Shown here: positions 25,552-33,100 of the stretch, piece after piece
How positions within the stretch are numbered: the first letter of the stretch is position 1
Layout: every line of letters starts with the position of its first letter
From: a virus
Direction: 5' to 3' (one strand)
DNA: 61,511 bases
Virus record (IMG/VR): IMGVR_UViG_3300044634_003809
Span: 1-61,511 of that record
Made by a program: the position numbers and the translations under genes
Notes under the pieces: generated by a model
The model's input: only the letters and a program-made list of their open reading frames with translations
What the model was told of the DNA's origin: nothing
Databases searched by the model: none

Positions 25552-28500
25552 ATGACTAAAAAATATATAAGTGGTAGAAGTAAAGTAATATCTTTTTCTG
25601 GTCTAAGTACAGATAGGCACTTGTATCTTAGTGTTGATCAATCTGAACCAAATTTAGGATATCCTGGAGAAAAAAATACTATTGGTATTTCTGGAACTTA
25701 TTATAAACTTGTAACTATTGATGGTGGTAGTTTATATGATAGGTATTGGATTCCAGAAGCTCCTCAAACTTATTTGAATGGTCTTACTATTTTTGACGAA
25801 GACGTTGCTATTATTGCAGGGATTAATAGCGTATCTAAATTAAATTTTATTGGCAATTCTATAAATGCGACAGTTGATTCTACTGGAACTATTTCAACTA
25901 TCACAGTTTTTGCTCCAGGAGATCCCGGAAATTTTGTATATACTAGACCCAATAATAGAAATAATAAAGATTTTTATGCTACTTCTTATCTTCAATATGA
26001 TTATGTAAATTCTAGAGTTGGTATTGCTTCTACTTTACCTTCTGTTGGATTTGATGTAAATGATGAAGTTAGGTTTCGTTCTCGTTTATTTGATTATGAA
26101 AATAGTTCTGGAGATCCCGGATCTATTTTAACATCTTCTGGTGATGGTGTTATGTGGACAGCACCATATCAATTAATGTTTCAAGGTACTCAAGGAACTA
26201 TAGGTAGTCAAGGATTTCAAGGTACTCAAGGTCTACAAGGTCCTCAAAGTGCTCAAGGTGTTCAAGGACTTCAAGGAACTCAAGGTGTTGGTGGTGAAGT
26301 TGGTATTCAGGGTAATCAAGGAACCCAAGGTGTTCAAGGTTTAAGTAATCAAGGAACTCAAGGTACTCAAGGTACTCAAGGTCTACAAGGTCCTCAAAGT
26401 GCTCAAGGTGTTCAAGGACTTCAAGGAACTCAAGGTGTTGGTGGTGAAATTGGTATTCAGGGTAATCAAGGAACCCAAGGTGTTCAAGGTTTAAGTAATC
26501 AAGGAACTCAAGGTACTCAAGGTCTTCAAGGCACTCAAGGTCTTCAGGGGGATCAAGGAACTCAAGGTACTCAAGGTCCCGCTGGAACTATGCAGGGTCT
26601 TCAAGGCACTCAAGGTCTTCAGGGGGATCAAGGAACTCAAGGTACTCAAGGTCCCGCTGGAACTATGCAGGGTCTTCAAGGTACTCAAGGTCTTCAAGGT
26701 ACTCAAGGACTTCAGGGGACTGATGGGGAAATAGGTCTTCAAGGTCTTCAAGGCACTCAAGGTATTCAAGGTACTCAAAGTGCTCAAGGTGTTCAAGGAC
26801 TACAAGGAAATATAGGACTTCAGGGAACTCAAGGATCTCTGGGGTCAATTGGATTGACGGGTAATCAAGGTACTCAAGGCACTCAAGGCATTCAAGGCAC
26901 TCAAGGACTTCAGGGAGCACAAGGAATTCAAGGTTCACAAGGAACACAAGGATTTCAAGGAACTCAAGGAACAGTTGGTAATTTCCAAGGTACTCAAGGT
27001 CTTCAAGGTCTTCAAGGAACTCAAGGAACTCAAGGGTTTCAGGGACCACAAGGAATTCAAGGTTCACAAGGAACTCAAGGAAGACAAGGAACTCAAGGTC
27101 TTCAGGGACTTCAAGGAACTCAGGGAACAATTGGTAATTTCCAAGGAACACAAGGACTTCAAGGAACTCAAGGAACTCAAGGAACTCAAGGTATTCAGGG
27201 AGAGAGTTTCCAAGGAACTCAAGGTGTTCAAGGAACTCAAGGTCTTCAGGGTGATCAAGGAACTCAAGGAACTCAAGGATCATTCGGTAATTTCCAAGGA
27301 ACTCAAGGTCTTCAGGGTGATCAAGGAACTCAAGGAACTCAAGGAACTCAAGGTATTCAGGGAGAGAGTTTCCAAGGAACTCAAGGAACTCAGGGACTTC
27401 AAGGAACTCAGGGACTTCAAGGAACTCAAGGATCATTAAGTAATTTCCAAGGAACTCAAGGAAGACAAGGAACTCAAGGTGTTCAAGGTCTTCAAGGAAT
27501 TGGTGGTATTGGTGGTATTCAAGGAGCTCAAGGTGTTCAAGGAACTCAAGGTGTTCAAGGTTTAAGTAATCAAGGAACTCAAGGAACTCAAGGAACAATT
27601 GGTAATTTCCAAGGAACTCAAGGAACTCAAGGTTTACCTGGATCTTTTGCTGGTAAGGGCGATCAAGGTACTCAAGGTCTTCAAGGTCTTCAAGGAACTC
27701 AAGGAACAATTGGTAATTTCCAAGGAACTCAAGGAACTCAAGGTTTATCTGGATCTTTTGTTGGTAAAGGTGATCAAGGAACTCAAGGAACTCAAGGTTT
27801 AAGTAATCAAGGTACAAGAGGAATTCAAGGTGAACAAGGAGAAGCTGGTGGTTCCGATCTGATTAGAGTAACAAATACTACAGGTGCTGTTGCAGGACTA
27901 TCGACTTTTTATCCAGTCTTTATTTCTGATTCTGGAATAACTACTGCCCCTAGAATTAATAAAACAAATGATTATTTTGAGTATGAACCGCAAGTTGGAA
28001 GATTAACGGCAATTGAATTTGCTGGACGTGGAATTACACCTAGAGGTGGTATTATTCTTTGGAGTGGGTCTTTAGCAGCAGCAGAAGCACTACAACCAAA
28101 TTGGGCAATATGTGATGGTAGAACTGTAAATGGAGTAACAACTCCCAATTTAGTCAATAGGTTTATTGTAGCAGCCGGTAATGGTAGTTCATATAATGTT
28201 GGTTCTACTGGTGGGGAAAATTCTGTAACCTTAAGTCTTAATGAAATACCATCTCATAACCATGGAGGAGGTGGTTCTTCGACGGTTAGTACAGATTCAC
28301 AGGGAGCTCACACACACTCTATTACAATTACTGATCCAGGACATAGCCATGGTTATGATAAATTGACTGATAAACATAATGCTGCTGGGAGCACTTCCGA
28401 AGTTTGGAGAAAACAGGAAGGAAAAACTACGACCAAAGAAACAACAGGAATATCGGCGTCTATAAATACAGCTGGTGGCGCACACACACATAGTGCTACA

Positions 28501-28593
28501 TTTTCATATTCAATTAGTAGTAACGGAGGTGGATCTGCACACGAAAACAGACCTCCATATTTTGCTTTGGCCTATATTATGAGAACTGCTTAA
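25552..28593 (+). CDS. Collagen-like tail fibre with phage collar (receptor-binding) tip
   Basis: 1013-aa probable tail fibre. Seen: N-terminal ~205 residues form a beta-rich attachment region; about 209-764 is a collagen-like shaft of Gly-X-Gln triplets (QGTQGLQGTQG and variants), with short breaks such as 'GLSNQG', 'GNFQG' and 'GSFAGKG' and very few prolines. The C-terminal domain is a phage tail collar domain: 'GGIILWSGSLAAAEALQPNW', 'AICDGRTVNGVTTPNLVNRF', then 'LNEIPSHNHGGGG' and ending 'HENRPPYFALAYIMRTA'. Four HxH motifs (SHNH, AHTHS, GHSHG, AHTHS) in the tip may bind metal, as in T4 gp37. This is the gp12-like receptor-contacting fibre type. Few bases separate it from the 228-aa gene upstream. 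Confidence 0.85.
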   Translation: MTKKYISGRSKVISFSGLSTDRHLYLSVDQSEPNLGYPGEKNTIGISGTYYKLVTIDGGSLYDRYWIPEAPQTYLNGLTIFDEDVAIIAGINSVSKLNFIGNSINATVDSTGTISTITVFAPGDPGNFVYTRPNNRNNKDFYATSYLQYDYVNSRVGIASTLPSVGFDVNDEVRFRSRLFDYENSSGDPGSILTSSGDGVMWTAPYQLMFQGTQGTIGSQGFQGTQGLQGPQSAQGVQGLQGTQGVGGEVGIQGNQGTQGVQGLSNQGTQGTQGTQGLQGPQSAQGVQGLQGTQGVGGEIGIQGNQGTQGVQGLSNQGTQGTQGLQGTQGLQGDQGTQGTQGPAGTMQGLQGTQGLQGDQGTQGTQGPAGTMQGLQGTQGLQGTQGLQGTDGEIGLQGLQGTQGIQGTQSAQGVQGLQGNIGLQGTQGSLGSIGLTGNQGTQGTQGIQGTQGLQGAQGIQGSQGTQGFQGTQGTVGNFQGTQGLQGLQGTQGTQGFQGPQGIQGSQGTQGRQGTQGLQGLQGTQGTIGNFQGTQGLQGTQGTQGTQGIQGESFQGTQGVQGTQGLQGDQGTQGTQGSFGNFQGTQGLQGDQGTQGTQGTQGIQGESFQGTQGTQGLQGTQGLQGTQGSLSNFQGTQGRQGTQGVQGLQGIGGIGGIQGAQGVQGTQGVQGLSNQGTQGTQGTIGNFQGTQGTQGLPGSFAGKGDQGTQGLQGLQGTQGTIGNFQGTQGTQGLSGSFVGKGDQGTQGTQGLSNQGTRGIQGEQGEAGGSDLIRVTNTTGAVAGLSTFYPVFISDSGITTAPRINKTNDYFEYEPQVGRLTAIEFAGRGITPRGGIILWSGSLAAAEALQPNWAICDGRTVNGVTTPNLVNRFIVAAGNGSSYNVGSTGGENSVTLSLNEIPSHNHGGGGSSTVSTDSQGAHTHSITITDPGHSHGYDKLTDKHNAAGSTSEVWRKQEGKTTTKETTGISASINTAGGAHTHSATFSYSISSNGGGSAHENRPPYFALAYIMRTA
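26176..27845 (+). repeat. Collagen-like coding repeat, CAAGGNACTCAAGGN units
   Basis: About 1.7 kb of 9-base units (CAA GGN NNN) encoding Gln-Gly-X, with several longer blocks repeated almost exactly, for example 26224-26360 and 26377-26500, and the pair at 26520-26600 and 26596-26670. The same block types recur in the fibre gene at 36496-46647. Long open frames on the other strand through this region are a by-product of the repeat. Confidence 0.9.
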
Positions 28594-28669
28594 ATAACTT
28601 TGTAAAAAGTATATAATGTAAGTAATATCAAAAATAAAAGAACTTAAAAATTTTTTAAACTCCTTTGAC

Positions 28670-28698
28670 TTGACATTCCAGAAAAATCGGTCTATACT
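28670..28698 (+). promoter_or_regulatory. Sigma70-type promoter TTGACA-17-TATACT
   Basis: TTGACA at 28670-28675, a 17-base spacer, and TATACT at 28693-28698; a consensus -35 and a near-consensus -10 at the ideal distance. Transcription would begin near 28705, 21 bases before the small ORF at 28726. It is the only such promoter I found in the window and would be read by host RNA polymerase with its own sigma factor, suggesting early or continuous expression of the small-gene island. Confidence 0.8.
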
Positions 28699-28725
28699 GG
28701 ATGAGTAATCAAAAGAGATTTTTGA

Positions 28726-28908
28726 ATGAACGATGAATACCTCACACGATGCGTTGTTGATCCCATTAAACGAACAGTGTATCTGTATTCCAGTGAGGGA
28801 ACAGAAAAACAAGTGACTTGTGATACTGTTGATGAGTTTATGAATGTTCTAGAGTTTGTTCGTGATTCATTGGATGAAGATACACTCTCATACGCAAATC
28901 CTCTCTGA
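28726..28908 (+). CDS. Small conserved cyanophage protein, unknown function
   Basis: 60-aa acidic soluble protein of a kind I recognise from other cyanomyoviruses, function unknown. Seen: 'NDEYLTRCVVDPIKRTVYLY' forming two likely beta strands, then 'CDTVDEFMNVLEFVRDSLDE' as an amphipathic helix, ending 'DTLSYANPL'. The ATG is preceded by AAAGAGAT at seven bases and lies 28 bases after a sigma70-type promoter, so this is the first gene of its transcript. Small, beta-beta-helix and early-type expression fit a host-takeover or regulatory peptide, but nothing in the sequence proves this. Confidence 0.75.
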   Translation: MNDEYLTRCVVDPIKRTVYLYSSEGTEKQVTCDTVDEFMNVLEFVRDSLDEDTLSYANPL

Positions 28909-28984
28909 AACTAAAATCGACTTTTAAATCCATTTTAGGTCGAAAAAAATTCCGGCAAAAATTCTCACACGATACTTTTTTAAA

Positions 28985-29191
28985 ATGAATCCTTATCGCA
29001 TTAACTATAAAGCACTTAAACAAGAATCAGTGAAAACAACACCGGAAAATGTAAAGGAAGCAAATGAAGGACTATTTTATTCTAAAATGAATCTTCCCCA
29101 GGCAGCAAAACATTGTGGAATGAGTGAGAAAGAGATGCGCTTAACATTTTTTGAGTATCTTAAGTATAATCCTATGACTTATCAACACTAA
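28985..29191 (+). CDS. Small protein with helix-turn-helix-like segment
   Basis: 68-aa basic, helical protein, of a type seen in cyanophages. The segment 'LPQAAKHCGMSEKEMRLTFF' (about 38-57) has the spacing of a helix-turn-helix: hydrophobic helix, short turn at Gly, second helix. The length and charge would suit a small DNA-binding regulator, but this is inference from a short pattern. No Shine-Dalgarno precedes the ATG; the leader is TTTTTTAAA. The 76-base gap upstream holds an imperfect inverted repeat (CTAAAAT ... ATTTTAG). Its TAA stop is embedded in CTAAATAATC, a late-type promoter motif serving the next gene. Confidence 0.65.
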   Translation: MNPYRINYKALKQESVKTTPENVKEANEGLFYSKMNLPQAAKHCGMSEKEMRLTFFEYLKYNPMTYQH

Positions 29192-29194
29192 ATA
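29188..29194 (+). promoter_or_regulatory. Putative late promoter CTAAATA upstream of the 89-aa gene
   Basis: CTAAATA overlaps the preceding stop and lies 24 bases before the ATG at 29219; a TAGGA ribosome-binding site follows. Confidence 0.45.
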
Positions 29195-29218
29195 ATCAAA
29201 AGTAATAGGAATATTACT

Positions 29219-29488
29219 ATGAAATATAGAATTGATGCCGCATATGTCTGGTATAATCGCGGAAAACAAATTGTTCTTATGTATTTCATAAGTGGTATTC
29301 CATTCACTTTTGATGAGTTACCAGATGATTCATTATTTGATTTAGAACTCATCAAACTAGCAGACAATGAAAGACGTTATGAACCAGAAGATTTGTATCA
29401 AGCATCATATTACTTAATGCTTGAAGAATGTCACCCTTTGCTTTATGAGTTGGATTTAGAAAATCCAGAATGTTTGCCTAGTGATTAA
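29219..29488 (+). CDS. Small conserved cyanophage protein, unknown function
   Basis: 89-aa acidic soluble protein, not assigned a function. Seen: 'IDAAYVWYNRGKQIVLMYFI' as a beta hairpin-like start, 'SGIPFTFDELPDDSLFDLEL', and a helical, Tyr- and Leu-rich C-terminal half ending 'ENPECLPSD'. Ribosome-binding site TAGGA nine bases before the ATG. It lies between a late-type promoter motif and the tRNA gene, so the tRNA may be cut out of this gene's transcript: only six bases separate its stop from the tRNA 5' end. Confidence 0.7.
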   Translation: MKYRIDAAYVWYNRGKQIVLMYFISGIPFTFDELPDDSLFDLELIKLADNERRYEPEDLYQASYYLMLEECHPLLYELDLENPECLPSD

Positions 29489-29494
29489 TTTTTT

Positions 29495-29566
29495 GCCCTT
29501 GTAACTCAGTGGTAGAGTGCGATACTTGTAATATCGAAGACGTTGGTTCGAATCCAATCGGGGGCT
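29495..29566 (+). tRNA. tRNA-Thr (UGU anticodon)
   Basis: Complete 72-base cloverleaf. Acceptor GCCCTTG/CGGGGGC (two G-T pairs), D arm ACTC-AGTGGTA-GAGT, anticodon arm CGATA-CTTGTAA-TATCG with anticodon TGT at 29527-29529, five-base variable loop, T arm GTTGG-TTCGAAT-CCAAT, discriminator T. No encoded CCA. It reads ACA and possibly other threonine ACN codons. tRNA-Thr(UGU) is one of the tRNAs commonly carried by cyanophages. A perfect 16-base palindrome follows two bases later. Confidence 0.95.
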
Positions 29567-29567
29567 T

Positions 29568-29583
29568 GAGTTCTATAGAACTC
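29568..29583. repeat. 16-base perfect palindrome just after tRNA-Thr
   Basis: GAGTTCTATAGAACTC is its own reverse complement and can form a hairpin (stem GAGTTC, loop TATA). No T tract follows, so it is not a typical terminator. It could protect or guide 3' processing of the tRNA or bind a dimeric protein; function unknown. Confidence 0.6.
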
Positions 29584-29613
29584 CAATGCATTATAACTTG
29601 GAATTATGTTTAG

Positions 29614-29632
29614 TAATGGAGTAAAACCATTA
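29614..29632 (+). promoter_or_regulatory. Small hairpin enclosing a GGAG-like ribosome-binding site
   Basis: TAATGG - AGTAAAA - CCATTA: a 6-bp stem with a 7-base loop. It contains GGAG (29618-29621), located seven bases before an ATT codon that is in frame with the tiny ORF at 29659. It may control that ORF, or be chance in AT-rich DNA. Confidence 0.3.
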
Positions 29633-29658
29633 ATATAAAACTTTGGTATTGTGAAGGA

Positions 29659-29802
29659 ATGAAGCAGTGGCGTTGGACCCTCACAGACAACTCAAGACCA
29701 ATCTGTAAGCAAGAATCTGGACAACAACCATTTCTTCGAGATGCTATGAACGACGTAGCAAATACTGTAGAATATATGATGAAATGCAAACAAAGTGAGT
29801 AA
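29659..29802 (+). CDS. Tiny protein of 47 residues (below usual ORF cut-off)
   Basis: 47-codon ORF beginning MKQWRWTLTDNSRPICKQES and ending AMNDVANTVEYMMKCKQSE. It is basic at the N terminus with three-residue 'WRW' and a helical C terminus; composition looks like a genuine protein, unlike the surrounding AT-rich DNA. The ATG has GAAGGA directly against it, too close for a good ribosome-binding site. In-frame codons upstream (I-N-I-K-L-W-Y-C-E-G) also look coding back to an ATT at 29629 that has GGAG seven bases upstream, so initiation may be at a non-ATG codon. Function unknown. Lies after tRNA-Thr in the small-gene island. Confidence 0.5.
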   Translation: MKQWRWTLTDNSRPICKQESGQQPFLRDAMNDVANTVEYMMKCKQSE

Positions 29803-29827
29803 AAATACTTACTAATAATATAGATAG

Positions 29828-29913
29828 TGAGACACTGTTAATATAAAAATGAATTCTTTTAATTCTTTAGAAGTTTCTTTTATTCTTTTATTATCATTTT
29901 TCATAGTGTCTCA
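29828..29913. repeat. Inverted repeat TGAGACACT / AGTGTCTCA spanning a tiny ORF start
   Basis: TGAGACACT at 29828-29836 and its exact reverse complement AGTGTCTCA at 29905-29913, 68 bases apart. In RNA the 9-bp stem would enclose the start and most of the 27-codon ORF at 29849. It may be a folded RNA element; chance cannot be excluded. Confidence 0.45.
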
Positions 29914-29932
29914 ATTTCAGAAATTAAAATAA
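29849..29932 (+). CDS. Possible 27-residue membrane peptide
   Basis: 27-codon ORF, MNSFNSLEVSFILLLSFFIV..., with one hydrophobic stretch long enough to span a membrane (about residues 8-21) and a basic end (QKLK). A second hydrophobic tiny ORF follows after five bases. The leader TTAATATAAAA has no Shine-Dalgarno. The region is AT-rich, and hydrophobic codons (TTT, ATT, TTA) arise easily there, so this may not be a gene. In favour: two consecutive peptides of the same kind lie between a tRNA island and a strong terminator. It does not match a photosystem small subunit that I know. Confidence 0.3.
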   Translation: MNSFNSLEVSFILLLSFFIVSQFQKLK

Positions 29933-29937
29933 TTCTT

Positions 29938-30030
29938 ATGCCCCAATTCATTATATTTTTAGTTACTCTCGCTATAATATCTACAATAGAACTATATACC
30001 GAACTTATTATTTTTAATACAACAATTTAA
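29938..30030 (+). CDS. Possible 30-residue membrane peptide
   Basis: 30-codon ORF, MPQFIIFLVTLAIISTIELY..., with a hydrophobic span at about 4-17 and a second one near the C terminus (ELIIFNTTI). It follows the 27-codon ORF after a five-base gap, and the terminator stem begins 23 bases after its stop. No clear ribosome-binding site (preceding bases AATAATTCTT). Resembles the small single-span peptides of phages in general, but I could not link it to a family. Low confidence for the same AT-composition reason as its neighbour. Confidence 0.3.
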   Translation: MPQFIIFLVTLAIISTIELYTELIIFNTTI

Positions 30031-30053
30031 TAATATCTATAATTCATTATATT

Positions 30054-30076
30054 AACCCTCTTAAGAGGGTTTTTTT
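30054..30076 (+). terminator. Rho-independent terminator after the small-gene island
   Basis: AACCCTC-TTAA-GAGGGTT followed by TTTTT: a 7-bp stem with a 4-base loop and T tract. It is the clearest intrinsic terminator in the window and would stop transcripts of the sigma70-driven small-gene island before the late gene at 30118, which has its own GATAAATA box at 30081. Confidence 0.9.
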
Positions 30077-30080
30077 GTAT

Positions 30081-30088
30081 GATAAATA
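30081..30088 (+). promoter_or_regulatory. Putative late promoter GATAAATA upstream of the 1993-aa gene
   Basis: GATAAATA directly after the terminator and 29 bases before the ATG at 30118. Because the terminator isolates this gene from upstream transcription, a promoter is required here, which strengthens the call. Confidence 0.6.
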
Positions 30089-30117
30089 ATCTATAACGGA
30101 ACTATAAGCATAATAAA

Positions 30118-33100
30118 ATGGGTCTTTCTAGATTAGAAAATTTTATCAAATCAGTTCGTGGAACAATTATATACGTAGATCCTAATAGTTTAGATTCTAC
30201 TGATAGTATTGAAAATCAAGGCAATTCTTTAACCAGACCTTTTAAAACTATTCAAAGAGCTCTGATTGAAGCATCAAGATTTTCATACCAAAGTGGATTA
30301 AACAACGATAAGTTTGCTAGAACTACTATTTTACTATATCCTGGAGATCATATTGTAGATAATAGACCTGGAGTTATACCGGGAGTATCTGCTATATCTG
30401 AATTTACCTTACAATCTAATTTTGACTTAAATGATCCATTAAATGAACTTTATAAATTTAATAGTGTTTATGGTGGAGTAGTTGTACCCCGTGGAACATC
30501 TATTGTTGGATTAGACCTCAGGAAAACTAAAATAAGACCAAAATATGTACCTGATCCTTCAGATGATAATATTGATAGATCTTGTATTTTTAGAGTAACT
30601 GGTGGATGCTATTTTTGGCAGTTTTCAATTTTTGATGCAGACCAAAATGATTTTTGTTATATTGATTATAGCAGCACTACTTCTACTCCAAATTTTTCGC
30701 ACCATAAACTTTCTGCTTTTGAATATGCTGATGGAGTCAATAACGTATCCTCCTATCAGAGAACAGACCTTGAAATGTATTATGAAAAAATAGGTCTTGG
30801 ATATGGACCATCTTCAGGTAGAGAAATATTAAATGACTATCCAAGTTCTTTATTGGACATAGAACCAAAAATAGATGAATATAGAATCGTTGGATCAACA
30901 GGGGAAAGTTCTGTAATTTCTAGTATTTCTGCATCAGGTAATACTATAACAGTTACTCTTTCTTCTGAAATTTTTGGTTTAGAGGTAGATACTCCTATTC
31001 GTGTTTCTGGAGTATCCCCAAGTATTTGTAATGGAAATTATGTTGTTTTTGAAAAAATAAGTAATACTCAATTTAAATATAAAGCATCTTCTACACCATC
31101 TCCATCACCAACAGTTACTGGGGCATCTACAGTAACTCTTGCATTGGATACTGTAAATTCAGCTTCTCCATACATTTTTAATATTTCTCTTAGATCTGTT
31201 TTTGGAATGTGTGGTCTTCTTGCTGATGGAAGTAAGGCTCTTGGGTTTAAGTCTATGGTTGTGGCTCAATTCACTGGAATTGGATTGCAGAAAGATGATA
31301 ATGCGTTTGTAGTCTATAGTGAAAGTTCAGGGACTTATGTTGGAAATGAAACTGCAGGTAATGAAAATATTAGTACAAACTCTAGAGCAATATTCAAACC
31401 AAGTTATAGAAATTTCCATATTAAATGTATAAACGATGCATTTATACAAAATGTTTCTATTTTTGCAATTGGATATGCTGAACAATTTGTAGTTGAATCT
31501 GGCGGAGATCAATCAATTACTAATTCAAATTCTAATTTTGGCGCAAAGGCACTGATTGCATCTGGATTTAGAACAAATGCTTTTTCTCAGGATGACTGTG
31601 GTTATATTACTCATATTATACCACCAAAAGAAATAACAACAAAAGAGAATGCAGTTGAGTTTTATTCTATTGATATATCAAAAACAAAATCAGTAGCAAA
31701 TAATACTAGATTGTATCTTTATAGTCAGACAAATAAAGATATTCCCCCAGATAATGTTCTTCAAGGTTATAGAATTGGTGCGAAACCAATTGATAAATTA
31801 AATGTTGTTATTAGTGGTGTTGAAAAAAGCGCGACAATAACAATTCCAGAAACATCAAATTCATATGAGAAAGTTTCATATGTTTCTCAAAGTTCTGGAA
31901 TCAACTCTATTTCAAGTAATACTTTAACTCTTACAGCAAATCATTCTTTTTCTACGGGAGAAACAGTAAGAGTTTTAAGTAATAATGGACATCTTCCTGA
32001 TGGATTAATTCCTAATACAGTTTATTATGCAATTAATGCTTCATCTAATACTATTAAATTAGCAAAAACACAAAGTGATGCTATTATAGGTGATGCAATA
32101 ACAATCAATAATAGGGGTGGAGAATTAACAATTGTAAGTAGAGTATCTGATAAAAATTCTAATGATATTGGACACCCTATTCAATGGGATGATTCGAATA
32201 AGCAGTGGTACATTAGTGTAGAAGGTCCAAATGATATTTACACTGCAGTAAGTCCTCTTACCATACCTTCAACTTCTAGAACTTATATTAAACGTAAAGG
32301 TGATGATAGAAATTCTGTAGATACTATCTACAGACTAAGATATGTAATACCTAAGGATTTGGGAGGATCTTATGCAAAACCTCCTAGTGATGGTTATATT
32401 ATTCAAGAATCTAATAGCACTATTGGTAAAAATAATACAGAAATAACGAAATATTTTGATCATACTGGATCTACATCAATTTCTAATCGTAATGAATTAA
32501 GAAACTTTAGACTTATTTCAAATGCAACTTGGTCTTCTAATGTTGCAAGTATTACTACAGAACTTCCTCATAACTTGAGAATTGGTGATCAGATTGAAAT
32601 ATTAAACGTAACTAGTACAAATAATATTTCCGGACAAAAAAATACTGGATATAATGGAACTTTTGATATTGTTAGTATTAGTAGTTCTAAGAATTTTTCA
32701 GTAAATTTATCTTCTAATCCAGGTACTTTTACTAATAATACTCAAAGCAGAACTACTTCTTTGCCGTATTTTAAGAGAAAAAAATATAACAATGTTTATT
32801 ATGTTTATAGAGTTGAGGAATATCAAAACTATATTGAAAACAAACAAGATGGAATTTATTATCTAACAGTTCTAAACTCTTCAAATAATCCTGTAGATTC
32901 TCCATTTACTCAAGAGAAATTCTCTCAACCAGTTAAAGAACTTTATCCACAAACAAATAGAGATTATCCAATTTCTGATCCAAATGAGACGAAATGTTTT
33001 GCAGTATCTTCTCCAATAGGACAAGTTGTTGTTGATGATGTCCAAAGTAGTATTACTAAGGAAACAGTTTCTAAAATATTATTAGATAGTGGTTCTGGAA

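Noticed and set aside
26663-27817. Long minus-strand open frame (384 codons) across the collagen-like repeat
   Set aside because: It consists of LEFLE-type repeats that are the reverse complement of CAA-GGN units; the absence of stops follows from the repeat. No ribosome-binding site or independent content.
26176-27845. CRISPR array
   Set aside because: The repeats are 9-base coding units without spacers, in a long intact reading frame.
28612-28617. TATAAT as a second promoter before the small-gene island
   Set aside because: No -35 element at the proper distance (CTTAAA only); the downstream TTGACA/TATACT pair is far better.
28911-28955. Stem-loop CTAAAAT ... ATTTTAG, with CGAC ... GTCG, as a terminator or H-type pseudoknot
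   Set aside because: The arms would have to cross with loops of zero length, which is not sterically possible, and no T tract follows. The simple 7-bp stem is AT-rich and weak.
29849-30030. The two mini-ORFs as photosystem small subunits (PsbI/PsbT/PetN type)
   Set aside because: Single hydrophobic spans are similar in size, but the residues do not match any small subunit I know.
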